Under the pieces are notes generated by a model. The model had not been told where the DNA came from, made no database searches, and worked only from the letters and a program-made list of their open reading frames with translations. From Ochotona curzoniae (taxonomy: Eukaryota > Chordata > Mammalia > Lagomorpha > Ochotonidae): DNA of 64,000 nt. The stretch is from contig NW_024466421.1 in assembly GCF_017591425.1 (NCBI RefSeq), forward strand, positions 620,001-684,000, in the 5' to 3' direction. Position numbers and translations under genes: made by a program. Numbering within the stretch: position 1 is the first letter of the stretch; each line of letters begins with the position of its first letter. Of the stretch, positions 46,434-57,234 are shown piece after piece.

Positions 46434-46724
46434 GAGCCAATATGGCACAGAAACCAAACACCCCATGAGTGCCACGCTATGCCTCCTCACGGGGCCACTG
46501 CTTCGAGTCCTGGCTACTCCACTTCCCATTCAGCTCCCTGCTGATTTGCCTGAGAAAGCAATGGAGGTTGAGCCCAGTGTTTGGGCTCCTGCACCCACAT
46601 GGGAGACCCTGAAGAGATTCTTGGCTCCTGGTTTCAGCCTGGCCCAGTGCTGGCTATTGCAGGGGTAAACCAGTGGATAAAAGATCTCTCTCTAACTCTT
46701 CCAAATAAATAAATCTTTTAAAAG
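46434..46724 (+). mobile_element. CSINE, near full length
   Basis: Box B-like GCTTCGAGTCCTGGC, then TACTCCACTTCCCATTCAGC, TGGGCTCCTGCACCCACATG, AACCAGTGGATAAAAGATCT, TCTCTCTAACTC and the tail CAAATAAATAAATCTTTTAA follow the C-repeat in order and orientation. Confidence 0.93.
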
Positions 46725-46778
46725 GGACTCCCTGAGCTCCTTTGCCACTCTGGCCTGTCACAGGAAAACCAGGAAAAC
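46725..46778. other. Short linker
   Basis: Low-copy linker between the CSINE and the 21-bp repeat. Confidence 0.5.
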
Positions 46779-46841
46779 AGCCAGGGCACAGGTCACGACA
46801 GCCAGGGCACAGGTCACGACAGCCAGGGCACAGGTCACGAC
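46779..46841. repeat. 21-bp tandem repeat, 3 identical copies
   Basis: AGCCAGGGCACAGGTCACGA (plus C) starts at 46779, 46800 and 46821. The copies appear identical, which suggests recent expansion. Confidence 0.95.
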
Positions 46842-47039
46842 AAGCTGAGGTCAAAGGGAGAAGGGCGTGGCAGGGACACGCAGCCCACCCCTGACGAACA
46901 CGGATGCAGAGACCCTCACTTAGCCAAAGAAGCCCTCCCCACAGCGCAGCAAGATGCAAGGATGGCTCAAGGCGCGCCATGCACTGTGCAGCCAGGCTGA
47001 GATCCAAGTTCATGGGCATCTCTGGAACCACAGAGGCCC
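46842..47039. other. Low-copy sequence
   Basis: No gene or known repeat recognised. Confidence 0.5.
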
Positions 47040-47310
47040 AGCCCATGGCCAGCGCCAGGCGTGGAAGGCACACAGCTCACAGCCCACACCAGGCATGGAA
47101 GGCACATAGCCCACAGTGCATGCCAGCGTGGAAGGCATACCAGCCCATGGCCAATGCCAGGCACGGAAGGCACACAGCCCATAGCCCGTGCCAGACATGG
47201 AGGGCATAGCAGCTCACAGCCCACACCAGGTGTGGAAGGCACAGCAGCCCACGGTCAATGCAAGGCATGGAAGAAACAGCAGCCCACAGTCAGTGCAGCC
47301 CACGGCACAC
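47040..47310. repeat. Degenerate ~30-37-bp minisatellite
   Basis: Phrases GGCATGGAAGGCACACAGCC / GCATACCAGCCCATGGCCAA / GTGTGGAAGGCACAGCAGCC recur about seven times with strong divergence. Met/His/Gly- and Cys-rich frames on both strands reflect the repeat. Confidence 0.85.
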
Positions 47311-47404
47311 ACCATCCTCAGCGGGCCAAACGAAGCGGCTCCTTTGAGGCCTGGAGCCAGCCCAGCGTGCTCCCTTGCCCAAGCCCACTCTCTCCATTTC
47401 TCTT

Positions 47405-48290
47405 CCACACAGAACTGCAAGTCCCAGCCAAGGCAATTAGGCAAGAGAAGAAACAAAAGCATCCAAATTGGAAAGGAGGAAGTGAGACGGGCTCTGTGTG
47501 CAGATCACATGGTCTATATATAGAAAACCCCGAGGGTGTCACCACAAATCTGTCGGGGCGCAGGCAAGTTGCAGGATGCAAGAATCGACAGAGCGAAATC
47601 AGCAGCGTTTGTAGATGTGAACCCTGAGCCACCCAAAGACAAAACACAGCAAGGAAATAATCTCACCTACAATAACAGCAAAGGTCTATGTGGAAACCGA
47701 GCTCACCAAGGCAGTGAAACGCCTGCGCAGAGAACCACAGCACACTGAGAACAGAAGCAGGAAGAGGCACAGGGCGGAACCATGCCCTGTGCTTGTGGCA
47801 GGGAAACCCCCCCACACCCAAACCCACGCGAAGGGTAATGCAGTCCCCATCGAAAATCCAGCCACATTTGACACCAAAAGAGAAAGAAGTGCTATAGCTC
47901 ACATGGAACCAAGAAGATGCCTCGACAGCCGGAGGCCTCTTGGGCAAAAGGAGCAAAGCTCTGAAGGTCTCGCAGCCGCAGAGCTCAAAATCTGCTCCAT
48001 GCCTACTGCTCCATGCAAGACTGCCTGGTGCTGGCCTGGAACCAGAGGCCAGGCCAAAGGGACAGAGTGCCGGGCCCAGCCGTCAGCCAGCACTGTGCCT
48101 GACCTCGGACGCCAGTGCCACAAGACACCTGCCGTCAGGCGATGGGCAGACTGTGCCTGCTCCCGGTAGGACCGCAGCGACATGGACGTCAGGAAAACTG
48201 CAAGGAGAGAAGCCTCCATGTGTTGCACCTCCCACACCTGCCCTGAGGGTAGGCCAAGCCTGAGCAGGTGTGCGGTGCCACGGTGACAAT
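47405..48290 (+). mobile_element. L1 ORF2 fragment (reverse transcriptase region), decayed
   Basis: The stretch AGGCAATTAGGCAAGAGAAG, then CATCCAAATTGGAAAGGAGG, TGTGCAGATCACATGGTCTA and TATATAGAAAACCCC matches the L1 ORF2 reverse-transcriptase segment that encodes ...IQIGKEEV...FADDM.YIENP; here FADD has changed to CADH, so the catalytic motif is broken. Downstream GGCCTCTTGGGCAAAAGGAG and GACTGCCTGGTGCTGGCCTG correspond to later ORF2 positions. The 5' part is missing, the frame is broken and the copy is unusually GC-rich for L1. The end near 48290 is approximate. Confidence 0.8.
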
Positions 48291-48517
48291 CCCGCTGGGG
48301 ATGTTCCATCCAGGGTGAGAGCGCCTGGGAGTTTGGGCCCCAGCTCCTCCGCTTCAGATCCGGCTCCCTGCTGACCCACCTTGTGGGAGGCAGCAGTGAC
48401 CTCTGGAGTAGCTGAGTTCACGTCACCCGTGTGGGAGACTCCGATATAGGCCTGGTCATTCCGGTTGCCCTGAGACACTGGAGAGCGAGATCTCCCCGTC
48501 TCTCTCCCTGCTTTAGA
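48265..48517 (+). mobile_element. CSINE-like element, strongly diverged
   Basis: CTCCTCCGCTTCAGATCCGG, CTCCCTGCTGACCCACCTTG, CCCGTGTGGGAGACTCCGAT and CTCTCTCCCTG follow CSINE order. The head is poorly preserved. It overlaps the approximate L1 end and probably inserted into the L1. Confidence 0.55.
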
Positions 48518-48521
48518 ATAC

Positions 48522-48815
48522 GTGCGATGCCAACACACAAGGTCAGGCTCCCGGTTTCAATCCCTGATGCTCTGCTTCTGCTCCAGCTCCCTGCCCACGA
48601 CCTTGGAGAGCAGCAAAAGATGGCCTGGGTGCTTCGGTTCCTGTACCCATGTGGGAGACCTGCACGAGCTCCAGGCTTCTGGATCCAGCCTGGCCCAGCC
48701 CTGGCCATTGCAGCCACGTTGGGAGTGAATGAGCTGATGAAAGATTTCTCTCTCGCTCGCTCAGTCCCTCTGACACTCTGCCTTTCAAGTAAGTAAATAT
48801 TCTTTAGAAAGAAGA
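48522..48815 (+). mobile_element. CSINE, near full length
   Basis: GGTTTCAATCCCTGATGCTC, TGCTTCTGCTCCAGCTCCCT, TTCCTGTACCCATGTGGGAG, TGAATGAGCTGATGAAAGAT, TCTCTCTCGCTCG and CTTTCAAGTAAGTAAATATT match the C-repeat in order. It lies directly behind another CSINE and, together with it, splits an L1 ORF2. Confidence 0.9.
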
Positions 48816-48819
48816 AAAT

Positions 48820-49450
48820 AGAGACACAAACATTTGTGCACTGTTAGTGGGAGTGTACATCAACGTGGTCATGGTGGCTACTGTAAGAAGCCTCCCCAAA
48901 AAGTGAAAGACAGAGCCAATGACTGGCTAGCAGGTCCCCACTCTGGATGCCCACACAAAGAAACCGGAGTCAAGGTCTCCAGGAGACACCTGCAGCCACA
49001 GCGAGACCTGAGCCAGGCCCGAGTCCATGTGGTGCAAACACAACAGATACCAACACCCCCGGCCTGATGCACACACCGCCAAATGATAGCGACAATACTG
49101 CAGCACACCCAGGGAAGTGGAGCAGTGTGACATGCTGGAGTGATGTCACACGCACACACACTGGAGTGATGTCACACGCACGGGAGTGATGTTGTACATA
49201 TCAGAGCTGTGTTGTGACGGTAAGCTCTGGAGAAGCAGTCCCCAAGGAAGGGAGTCCTGTTGCTGGTGGCGACATAGATGAACCTGGAGAACACTGTGTG
49301 ATGTGACAAGGCATGTGCTCAGACACCCTGTGCGATGCCATGTCACCTGTGTGTGTGATCCTGATGACATCCTGCTCTGAGGAACAGCGCCAACGAGGAG
49401 ATGCGTGTCCAGGGGCTCCCAGTGTGGGCTGCAGGTCAGCACTGCCTTGT
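48820..49450 (+). mobile_element. L1 ORF2 3' segment, decayed
   Basis: TTTGTGCACTGTTAGTGGGA GTGTACATC corresponds to L1 ORF2 '...CACTGTTGGTGGGAATGTAAA', and GACATAGATGAACCTGGAGA ACACTGTGTGATGTGACAAG to '...CATGGATGAAACTGGAGGACATTATG'. It follows the upstream L1 piece in ORF2 order, so both are likely one element interrupted by the CSINEs. A 30-bp repeat of TGGAGTGATGTCACACGCAC lies inside at 49134-49195. Confidence 0.7.
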
Positions 49451-49504
49451 CGTGTGGGAACACTGTCAGCCCTGGCACACTGGCACTCCCACTGCCATGA
49501 GTGG

Positions 49505-49748
49505 GAGCTGATGGCTAAAACACCGTGTGCCTGGATTAGAGTCTGGCTCTGCATCGGACGCCAGCTTCCTGCTAAGACAGACCTGGTGGCAGCTCAAGTG
49601 CTTGGGCTCCTGTGGGAGACTGGACTGCGTTTCCACATCCCAGTCACGCCTGTGGTCACGGCACTTGGCAGACTCAGCGGGGAGGAACCCTCTTACCCTG
49701 CTCGTCTGCCTCCCTCTCTGCCTCTCCACACAGGCACGTTTCTAAACT
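49505..49748 (+). mobile_element. CSINE-like fragment, diverged
   Basis: CTCTGCATCGGACGCCAGCT, CAGCTCAAGTGCTTGGGCTC and CCTCCCTCTCTGCCTCTCCA fit the body and CT-rich part of CSINE. The tail is lost near 49748. Confidence 0.6.
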
Positions 49749-49900
49749 GCCCTGAATGTGAGCAGCAGAGATGCTAATTAGCCTGATTTACGCGTCCCCC
49801 AGGGGTACCTGTGCATCCAAGCGTCACACAGTACATCGCAAGCACGCACAGTTTGGCATTCGTCAATTAAACAGTGTTTTGTGAAAGGGAAAGTAAGAAT
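49749..49900. promoter_or_regulatory. AT-richer island with GCTAATTAGC and GTCAATTAAAC
   Basis: GATGCTAATTAGCCTGATTT contains a perfect 10-bp palindrome (GCTAATTAGC). TTCGTCAATTAAACAGTG follows 110 bases later, with several retained CpGs (ACGCGTCC, AAGCGTCAC, CATCGCAAGCACG). No repeat recognised. A strong conserved-element candidate inside a repeat-rich stretch; function inferred. Confidence 0.4.
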
Positions 49901-50385
49901 GCCGAACACGTTCTCCGTCGTAACCTTGAAGTCCAAATCAGACCAGGTCAGTGAGAGTGATGGGGTGTCAAGGCTGCCGCGGGCCCAGAGAAGCTGGAGG
50001 GAGCTTCAGGCTGCGAGCGAGGCCCCAACTACCACCACTGCTGCTACCGTTGCTGCCAATCCAGGTCACGATGGGAGTCCTCCCCAGGCTGAAGGGTGCG
50101 GCTGCATCAAGAGCAAGGCTCCTCATCAGCCTGGGAGGCTCTGCGGGTCACCCCCACCCGAGGCCCCCTCGCAGGACAGAAGAAGCCCCTTCCAGCAGCA
50201 GAGCACAGGGGGCCTGCCCTGGCACCCTCACCTCCATGGCACCAGACCCCGAGTGGAGGCTGCAGGACAAGATGTGGGCCTGGAGGAGGACGTGCTGGGT
50301 ACGAGCACCAGGGCTGTGCTCCTGAGGGTGAGCGCCATCTCCAGAGGCAGCAGGAATGGCCTCTGGGGCAAGTCAGAAATGACAA
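49901..50385. other. Low-copy sequence
   Basis: No gene recognised; open frames lack domains. Confidence 0.5.
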
Positions 50386-50475
50386 GGGGCCAGCATTGCA
50401 CTGTAATGGGTGAAGCTGCCACCTGCAGTGCTAGCATCCCATTTAGACATCAGTTCAAGTCTCTGCCAATGACAA
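50386..50475 (+). mobile_element. CSINE 5' head fragment
   Basis: GGGGCCAGCATTGCACTGTA, GCTGCCACCTGCAGTGCTAG, CATCCCATTTAGACATCAGT and TCAAGTCTCTGCC match the tRNA-like head of the C-repeat (GGGGCCAGCATTGTGGCA). The body is missing. Confidence 0.85.
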
Positions 50476-51084
50476 GCGCGGGACCTCCCAGACAGAAGCC
50501 TCAGGAATTGCATTGTCTAAGCCTGGAACAGTGCAGACGCACATGGAGGAATAGCAGCTGGGATGCATTGTGAGCAGTGAGGGAGGGCAGACGGATAGCT
50601 GGGTGCCGCCACTGGACCCCGGCTCTTACCAAGTTTACCCACAGCTCCACGCGATGCCGGAGACCATGCTAATAGCATGACCCTCACAACCTGACCAGGG
50701 GATGCCCAATCCACTAGGGGCAGGAGCCTGGCACTGCCACCCCCTCGCCTGGCACAGGCATCCCAGCCAAGATGTAGCAAGAAGACAAGATGGACGCAGG
50801 GAGGGCACTGGGCAGGCACAGACACTCCAGGAGAAAGGAGTCAAGGAGAGAACCTCCAGACATGGGACACGGGAGGTCAAGGAGCTAGGGAAGTACCAGG
50901 GCAGGTCTGCCAGCCTCAGGACCAGGGCACATGTGAACACACACATGTTCACGTGTGCCCAGGTGCAACATGCAGTCACGTGTGCTCACTTGTTCATGAA
51001 CTGCATGTGTGCCCTCACGTGTGCGTGCGTGCTTGTCTGTGCATGTGGGAGGGCATGCGTGTGGGCGTGTGTACACACACTCTA
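50476..51084. other. Low-copy sequence with TG-rich stretch
   Basis: No gene seen. Positions about 50930-51075 are rich in ACATG/GTGTGC phrases, a decayed TG repeat. Confidence 0.45.
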
Positions 51085-51290
51085 CAGTCATTAAGACAGA
51101 GAAACCCAAACAATCCAATTTTAAAAATGGGCAAAAGGCATGAACAGACTTTTCCCAGCAAAGGAAACACAAATATAAACATATGAAAAATTCCAGCCTC
51201 GTTAGTAATCAGGGAAATGCAAATGAAGACTACAATTAGATACGTGCTCACACCCAGCAGACTGGCGACAATGAAGGCATCCGATGACAC
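51085..51290 (+). mobile_element. L1 ORF2 fragment
   Basis: CAATCCAATTTTAAAAATGG GCAAAAGGCATGAACAGACT, CATATGAAAAATTCCAGCCT and TAATCAGGGAAATGCAAATG AAGACTACAATTAGATACGT align with the L1 ORF2 segment reading '...AAATGGGCAAAGGA.ATGAACAG...', '...ATGAAAA...', '...GAAATGCAAAT.AAAACCACA'. It is a separate piece because this ORF2 region should precede the 48.8-kb segment. Confidence 0.85.
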
Positions 51291-51590
51291 AGAAGTGGCC
51301 AGGGAGCCAGGAGCCTCCGCCTTGGAGACGCCCCTTTCCCACCTGAGTAGCCTGGCCAGGCCCTGTGGTCACAACTCAGTGCCCAGTACAGCAACCGCCC
51401 CCTCCTCTCAGAGCCAGACAAGGCGCCCTGATGGCTCTGTTCACGGCACCAAACCCCGGGAACATGTGTGTGCTGGAGAGGAGAGTGGGCCTCGAGCAGA
51501 ACATAGCCACACCAGGCCCTGCACACAGCCCTGGGAGAAAACAGAGGGAGAGCAGGTAGAGCCTCAAGGAGCCAGGACTGTAACTCAGAT
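51291..51590. other. Low-copy sequence
   Basis: No gene or known repeat recognised. Confidence 0.5.
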
Positions 51591-52120
51591 GGGCTGAGCT
51601 GGGCTGAGCAGGGCTGGGCTGGACAGAGCAGGGCTGGGCTGGGCTGGGCTAGGCTGGGCTGGACAGAGCAGGGCTGGGCTGGGCTGAGCTAGGCTGGACA
51701 TGGCAGGGATAGACAGGGCTGGGTGGGACTGGTCTGGGCAGGGCAGAGCAGGGCTGTGCTGAGCTGTGCAGGGTTGAATTGGGCAGGGTTGAAAAGGGAT
51801 TGAACAGGGCTGGGCTGTGCTAAACTGGGCAGGGCTGGACAAGGCAGGGTTGGGCAGGGCTAGGCAGGGCTAGAAGGGGCTGAGCAGAGCTGGGCTGCAC
51901 TGGGCTGAGCTGGGCTAGATTGGACAGAGCAGGGCTATGCTGGACACAGCAGGGCTGGGCTGGGCTAGGCTGAACATGGCAGGGATGGACAGGGCTGGGT
52001 GGGGCTGGTCTGGGCAGGGCTGAGCAGGGCTGTGCTGGGCTGTGATAAGCTGGGCAGGGCTGGACAAGGCAGGGTTGGGCAGGGCTAGGCAGGGCTAGAA
52101 GGGGCCGAGCAGAGCTGGCT
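51591..52120 (+). repeat. GGGCT/GAGCT pentamer array, switch-region-like
   Basis: About 530 bases are built of 5-bp words, chiefly GGGCT with GAGCT, GGGCA, GGACA and AGGCT. A larger block repeats inside: the phrase GGCAGGGAT.GACAGGGCTG occurs near 51702 and 51978, and TAGAAGGGGC near 51871 and 52096. The plus strand is G-rich. Word content recalls immunoglobulin S regions (GAGCT/GGGGT), but no immunoglobulin gene is recognised nearby. Confidence 0.95.
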
Positions 52121-54258
52121 CGCTCTCTGTGAGCTCAAAACTAGCACAGGAGTGAGCAACAGTGGGCAGCCAGCTTGCCACCCCCACTCCCTGTGTGAGG
52201 TAGGAGAGGGAGCAAAGATCAGAGCTGAGGCTGGGGTCCTGCCTGTCCTTGGGTTGGGAGTGGTTCATCAGACCATTCTGTCCTAAGCCTATGTTGTCAG
52301 CAACTGGGAGGAACATCTGGGCACATGTAAGGAAATGACCACATAGGAGGCCCACGGTCACTGTCGCAGCCGCCCTTAGGCCATCTGGGAGTCAGCGCTG
52401 GCTACATGCTGTGTAGTCAACCTGGCATGGACTCTGCACCACAGGAGACTCCCACACGCTCAGCGTCCCCTTGCTGGGCCACCCAGGAAGGCACTGCCAG
52501 GGGCCCTGCCCGGCTCCCAGCTGGAGCTCACTGTCCACCCAGCCCAGCTGGCACTGCCCTTCCCCTCCTCTCCTGTAACAGCTCTGGCTTGCTTGTCCCT
52601 GTGCTACTCTCTTGCACAGAGGATGGCCTGGCCAGCTTGGGCTACTATAGAAGGCCCTAGACATGGGTGGCTCTGCCACTGCAAGGCGACCTGGGGTGAC
52701 CTAGGGTGATGTGGGGTAGCCTGGGGTGGCTCACGGAGCATCCAAAGGATTACCTAGCAGAAGCTGGCTGCATCCAAGGGTCCAGGTCCTTCACCTCCCT
52801 GGGACCAAGCCTACCCCTCTTCCACACTCACTGGAATGGCCCTGGGAGAGCAAGGCCACCAGTCCCTTACTCACTCAGCAGACGTACTTTTGTGTCTATG
52901 GGGGCCAGGACCTGCTGGAGACAGCCTCCTCTACCTGCTGCCGTCTCCACAGGAAGGAGCCTGGGGCCTGCATGGGAGGGCAGGGCAAGTCCTTGGAGGC
53001 AGACAGCTCCATGGCCTTGGGACCCCAAGCCAGGTCCTCCTCCAGCAGGTGCCCAAGACTGCTCCTTCAGTGGCTCAAGCCTTGTTGGGCATCGGGCTGA
53101 ATCTACATGAGGAAAACACAGAGATGAGGACACCTGGCAGTCCGGGACATGAAGAGGGTGAGGTGAGGAGTAGGGAGGCAGTCCCTGATTCTGCTGGGCT
53201 GCCTCAGGGCAGAGATGGAGCCCAGCACCCCGAGCCATGTCTGCAGGATGGGCCAGGGTGGGGTCGGAGACCCGTGGGGCAGGTCCGAGAGGCTCTCCTG
53301 CCCACCCCAGCCTCCCTCCCTTCTTCAGCACACCCCAGTGGCACTACTGCCCATCCCAGCCCTTCTGCAGCCACAGCCTAATGCACAAGAGGTGTTTCTG
53401 GCCGTGCCGGGGACAGGCGTGACACTTGCTTCCTCCAAACAGATGCTTCTAACGCTGTTCTCTCTCTTCCGTGGTGAGCTTGGCAGTGTGGCAAGGGCTG
53501 GCTGAGCAGTCTAGGCCTGGAGCCATGGGTACAGTGGCAAAGCCATATCCGCCCTGCCGGGCACAGGGAACAGGAGCCAAGCTGAGCCTGGCATTCGAAA
53601 CCCTTTGTTCCTCAAGCAACAGCAGCAAGAGGAGGACAAATTCCACATCTGAGGGGTCAGAACCCCATCAGGATCTCCGTGAGGGAGCCCCTTAAGTCCT
53701 TCCCGGACCTCTCACTCCTTTCTTTCTAAAGGGTGCTATAGCTCTGGGTGGCCACAGCCGAGGGCAGTCATGTCCCCGTGGAAGTCACAGAACTGAGCCA
53801 GCCACCCACCCGGGCCACACGAACCATTCACTCTGCACACTGCTGTGTTGCTGACAGCAAAAGCCCCGGGAAGGGGAGCTTTGCCAGGGTACACATGGTG
53901 GAGTCGTGAGGCCTCCTCCCCAGAGAGGAACAAGTCGGAGCGCTCACCTGCTGAGGTTTTACAGCAATGCAGGTCCAGGCACAGTCCCAGGTACCTTTTC
54001 AGGTTCACAGCAGTGGAGGGCTGGGACACAGGGAGGTGAGCAGGTGCCGAAGGCAAGGGCATCCATGAGCAGCCCGTCTGGTTGGTGGCGTAGCAGTGAA
54101 CCCCTGGGCATTGCCGAGACTGCCCACATGCACACTGCAGGCCCCAGAGGGGCTGCCTGCAACGTAGGACCTGCAGGGAAATAAGGGAGGGACAGCGCAG
54201 GGGGCAGGTGCACAGGCCTTGCACTCAGGAAAGCCAGCGGCACCAGCTGCAGGTGCGG
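52121..54258. other. GC-rich low-copy sequence
   Basis: No gene recognised. A small repeat CTGGGGTGACCTAGGGTGAT / GTGGGGTAGCCTGGGGTGGC lies near 52690-52732. Confidence 0.45.
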
Positions 54259-54418
54259 AAACTGTCCCTGGTGCTGACGCGTGCCCCAGTGGCGCCCTGC
54301 GTGAGAGCTGTTCACGGTGCTGACAGAGCGTCCTGAGACAGCCTGGCAGGAAGCTGTCCACGGTGCTGACGCGCGCCCAGCAGCTGCGTGGGAGCTGTCC
54401 GCGGTTCTGACGTGGGCC
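54259..54418. repeat. ~46-bp degenerate tandem repeat, 4 copies
   Basis: The phrase AGCTGTCCACGGTGCTGACG and variants start near 54261, 54307, 54353 and 54393. Each carries CpG-rich GCGCGCC-like words. Confidence 0.8.
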
Positions 54419-56384
54419 AGGTGCCCTTCCCAGGAGCTGAGGTTGAGGTTAGGAATCTCCCAGGAAGCCTGGGGCGGCCTTCATAGGGCAAGAGAGGGCT
54501 TCCCCTCCGGGTACAGAGTGCCAGGGCGCCCCCAGGTCTCCCACCAGAGGCACAGCGACCCCTGTGGAACAGCTGGCTGTGGCCAGGTCAGGTCGTAGCA
54601 TCTCTAGGCCTCTCCTGCTGTTACACTGGCTGGACCTACGGGCTGATGGTGTTGACGACAGCAGGACAGGAATGGGGGTGTGGGACGGTGCGCTGGGCAG
54701 AGTGATAGGTCCTTCAGGCTCCACTTAATGGCCCCAGAGGAAGGAGAGTGGGTCAGAGATGTTCAGAATTCAGCCCAGCCAGGACTCGAGACAGGACACC
54801 CCTGGGCTTGGGCCCCTGGCAGTGCCCAGACTGTATCACACAGGACCAGTATGCACTGGCCAACAGCACTGGCCTCATCCTGGACTCAGCCATGGTCCCA
54901 GTGAGGTTCCCCTCTGGGTGGGTATTGCCAGGGTTGTGACCCTGCCCATGTGATGGGGCAGTGACACCAACAGCAGCCACAAAACCAGACAGTGAGGCCA
55001 CCTCCCGAGCCCAGGCAGTGGGCACAATGCAGCCAACTTGGATGTCCAGGGAAGAGAGACCCTGGATGAGACTCACCATGCTGGAGGCCTCACTGCTCAC
55101 CTTGCTCTGAGGTTGCTGAGGGCACATTGCTCTGCCCTAGGTGCTTTGTTGGCTCCATCTCTGAGTAGCAGGACTTCCGGTCTCCCAAAGACTCATATAA
55201 GGATCAGAGGAGGAGCTGTGGCCAGCCCTGGATAAGGTGCTCAGGGTACCACAGCCACGGAGCCCGGAGCTCAGAACAAGGCAGGGAGTGTGGGAGACTG
55301 GCATGGGAGTTGGGAGGTTCAGGCACCCCCCACTCATGTCTGCCCACACCCTGATGAGAGACCCTGCCAGAAACAGACATCAGTGGTGCATACAGAAACC
55401 CCCAAAGCAGCCAGTGTCCCCCAGGCCTGCCCTTCCCCAGCCTCCCTTGGGAGAACGCCCTGGGCCTGCTCTGCTGGGTGGAAGTGGCACTGCACTGCAG
55501 CATTTTAATACCATCAACCCAGAAGTGTGTGTGTGAGAAGCCTGGCTGGGCCAGCTGAGTTTATCCTACTCTTCATGCCTGGGAGGCAGCTGCTGGCTTT
55601 CCCCCGGCCCCGTGGGATAGGACCACCTGGCCCCTCACTGAAACCCACAGTCACTCCAGACTCCCACTGTTGGCGATGTGTGCTGAGCTCCCAGGACAGC
55701 CTGAACTTTGAGCTCTGTGTACAGTGGTGGTAGAGGGAGAAGGTGGTGCAGCCCTGGGGCCATCCTGCTTCTTGTCTGGGAGTCACTCCCCGGCCCTCCC
55801 CTTGCCCACTCTACACAGACTTGGAATGGGATTCTGGCCCTGCCCCTTGCCAGCAACCTAGGCAAGGGAAAGTCACAGCCTTCTAGTCTCTATATCACGG
55901 CATGAACAGGCTCAAGGAAGGACGGTGGTGGGGATGGAATGTGGGAGTGGGCAGGGGGCAGCTCTGGCAAGGTCAGATTCACTCTGGGGACCCTGGGGAC
56001 TGCCATTCTGTGCCTGACACCCCCCAACATGGCCCAGGGAATCTGTGTCTTGGCTCAGCCTTGTATTGGCCAAAGGGATGGAGCCCACCTGTCCCACCCT
56101 GGAGAGGAACCACGGAGAGCTATGAGCATGCCCCATGGGGCTCCTCTCCTGAGGACACAAACCTCCGGGGTGGGATGGCAATGAAACAGGGACGATGTCA
56201 TTCCACCACTCTTCCTCCATGAATCCCACTGCTGCTGCTTCCCTGAGGCACACAGATGGAGCAGTGCATCCAGCATCTATCCCAGCTCCGCCCCAGCCCA
56301 GGGGCCACCTCAGCTGGCTGCAGAGGCAGAGCAGAGGGAGCTCTGCCCTAGGCTCGCTCTGCAGCTCAGAGCCACAGGTAGTGC
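54419..56384. other. GC-rich low-copy sequence
   Basis: No gene or known repeat recognised. Confidence 0.5.
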
Positions 56385-56420
56385 AGGCAAAGTGCTCATT
56401 TGCATGCAATTTGCATACAG
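56385..56420 (+). promoter_or_regulatory. Twin POU octamer element
   Basis: ATTTGCAT occurs at 56398-56405 and again at 56409-56416, both perfect and in the same orientation, with starts 11 bases apart, close to one helical turn. This would fit paired POU-domain binding. The surroundings are GC-rich and no repeat is recognised. Confidence 0.5.
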
Positions 56421-57082
56421 CTGCTGACAACTCCGGAATCCCGCACCACCTTGGAGCAGCATTGTTCCTGCTTTGAAAGGGACTTTCCCACGCTCCTCTG
56501 CATACACCCTCCTGGTGTATGGGTGTGATGGGTGCTGTCCCCTCCTCACCCCTCTCTGAAGAGGTCGGCTCCCACTCTGAGGGTGACCTTGGACAGGGAA
56601 CCTCTTCTTACACCCTCACAGCAGGGGGGTCAGGTGGGTAGGACGAGGGTCCTGCAGGAATGGCACTGAAGGGCAGCAGCCCCCACCCACCCAGGAACAC
56701 AGCACCCTACCCTCAGGCCTCCTGACAGACTGAACCCCTGGGCCAGTTGGGAAGTCGTAAGTTGCCCCCCTGGGAGCTGCTGGCAGCCACTTCCTGCAGC
56801 CTAGGGGCCTCTGAGTGGCTCCTCCCATGCAGCCCCACCCTGCCAGCCACCTGCCCTTGGCAGCTTCCCTGCTGGTGCTGCTGCTGGGCTGGGCTGGCAG
56901 GCCAGGATAAGGCAATGGGGCTGGGAAGGTGCATGGCAGTTGGCGTCTGCACCCAGGGCTGCCTTTGGCTCAACTTCTCCGGAGAAGTGCTGGTGGCCAG
57001 GCAGGCACCAGGAAGACACGCTTGGCTGGCATGGAGCACTGCTCACACACTCACCATGCTCAGCAATGCACTTGTGCCTCAC
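56421..57082. other. GC-rich low-copy sequence
   Basis: No gene or known repeat recognised. Confidence 0.5.
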
Positions 57083-57234
57083 ATTTCATTTATTTATTTA
57101 TTTATTTTAAGGAGAGACAGAGAGATCTTCCATCCACTGGCTCACTCCCCAAATGTGCATAATGGCTGGAGCTATGCCGATCCAAAGCCAGGAGCCTCTT
57201 CCAAGACTCTCACATGGGTGTAGGAACCCAAACT
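57083..57234 (-). mobile_element. CSINE 3' half
   Basis: Antisense tail TTCATTTATTTATTTATTTA, then AGAGATCTTCCATCCACTGG, CTCACTCCCCAAATGTGCAT and GGAGCTATGCCGATCCAAAG match the 3' half of the C-repeat on the minus strand. The tRNA-like head is missing. Confidence 0.93.

Noticed and set aside
51591..52120. True immunoglobulin switch region
   Set aside because: Word content is similar, but no constant-region exons, I-exon or JH segments were recognised nearby; kept only as a switch-like repeat.
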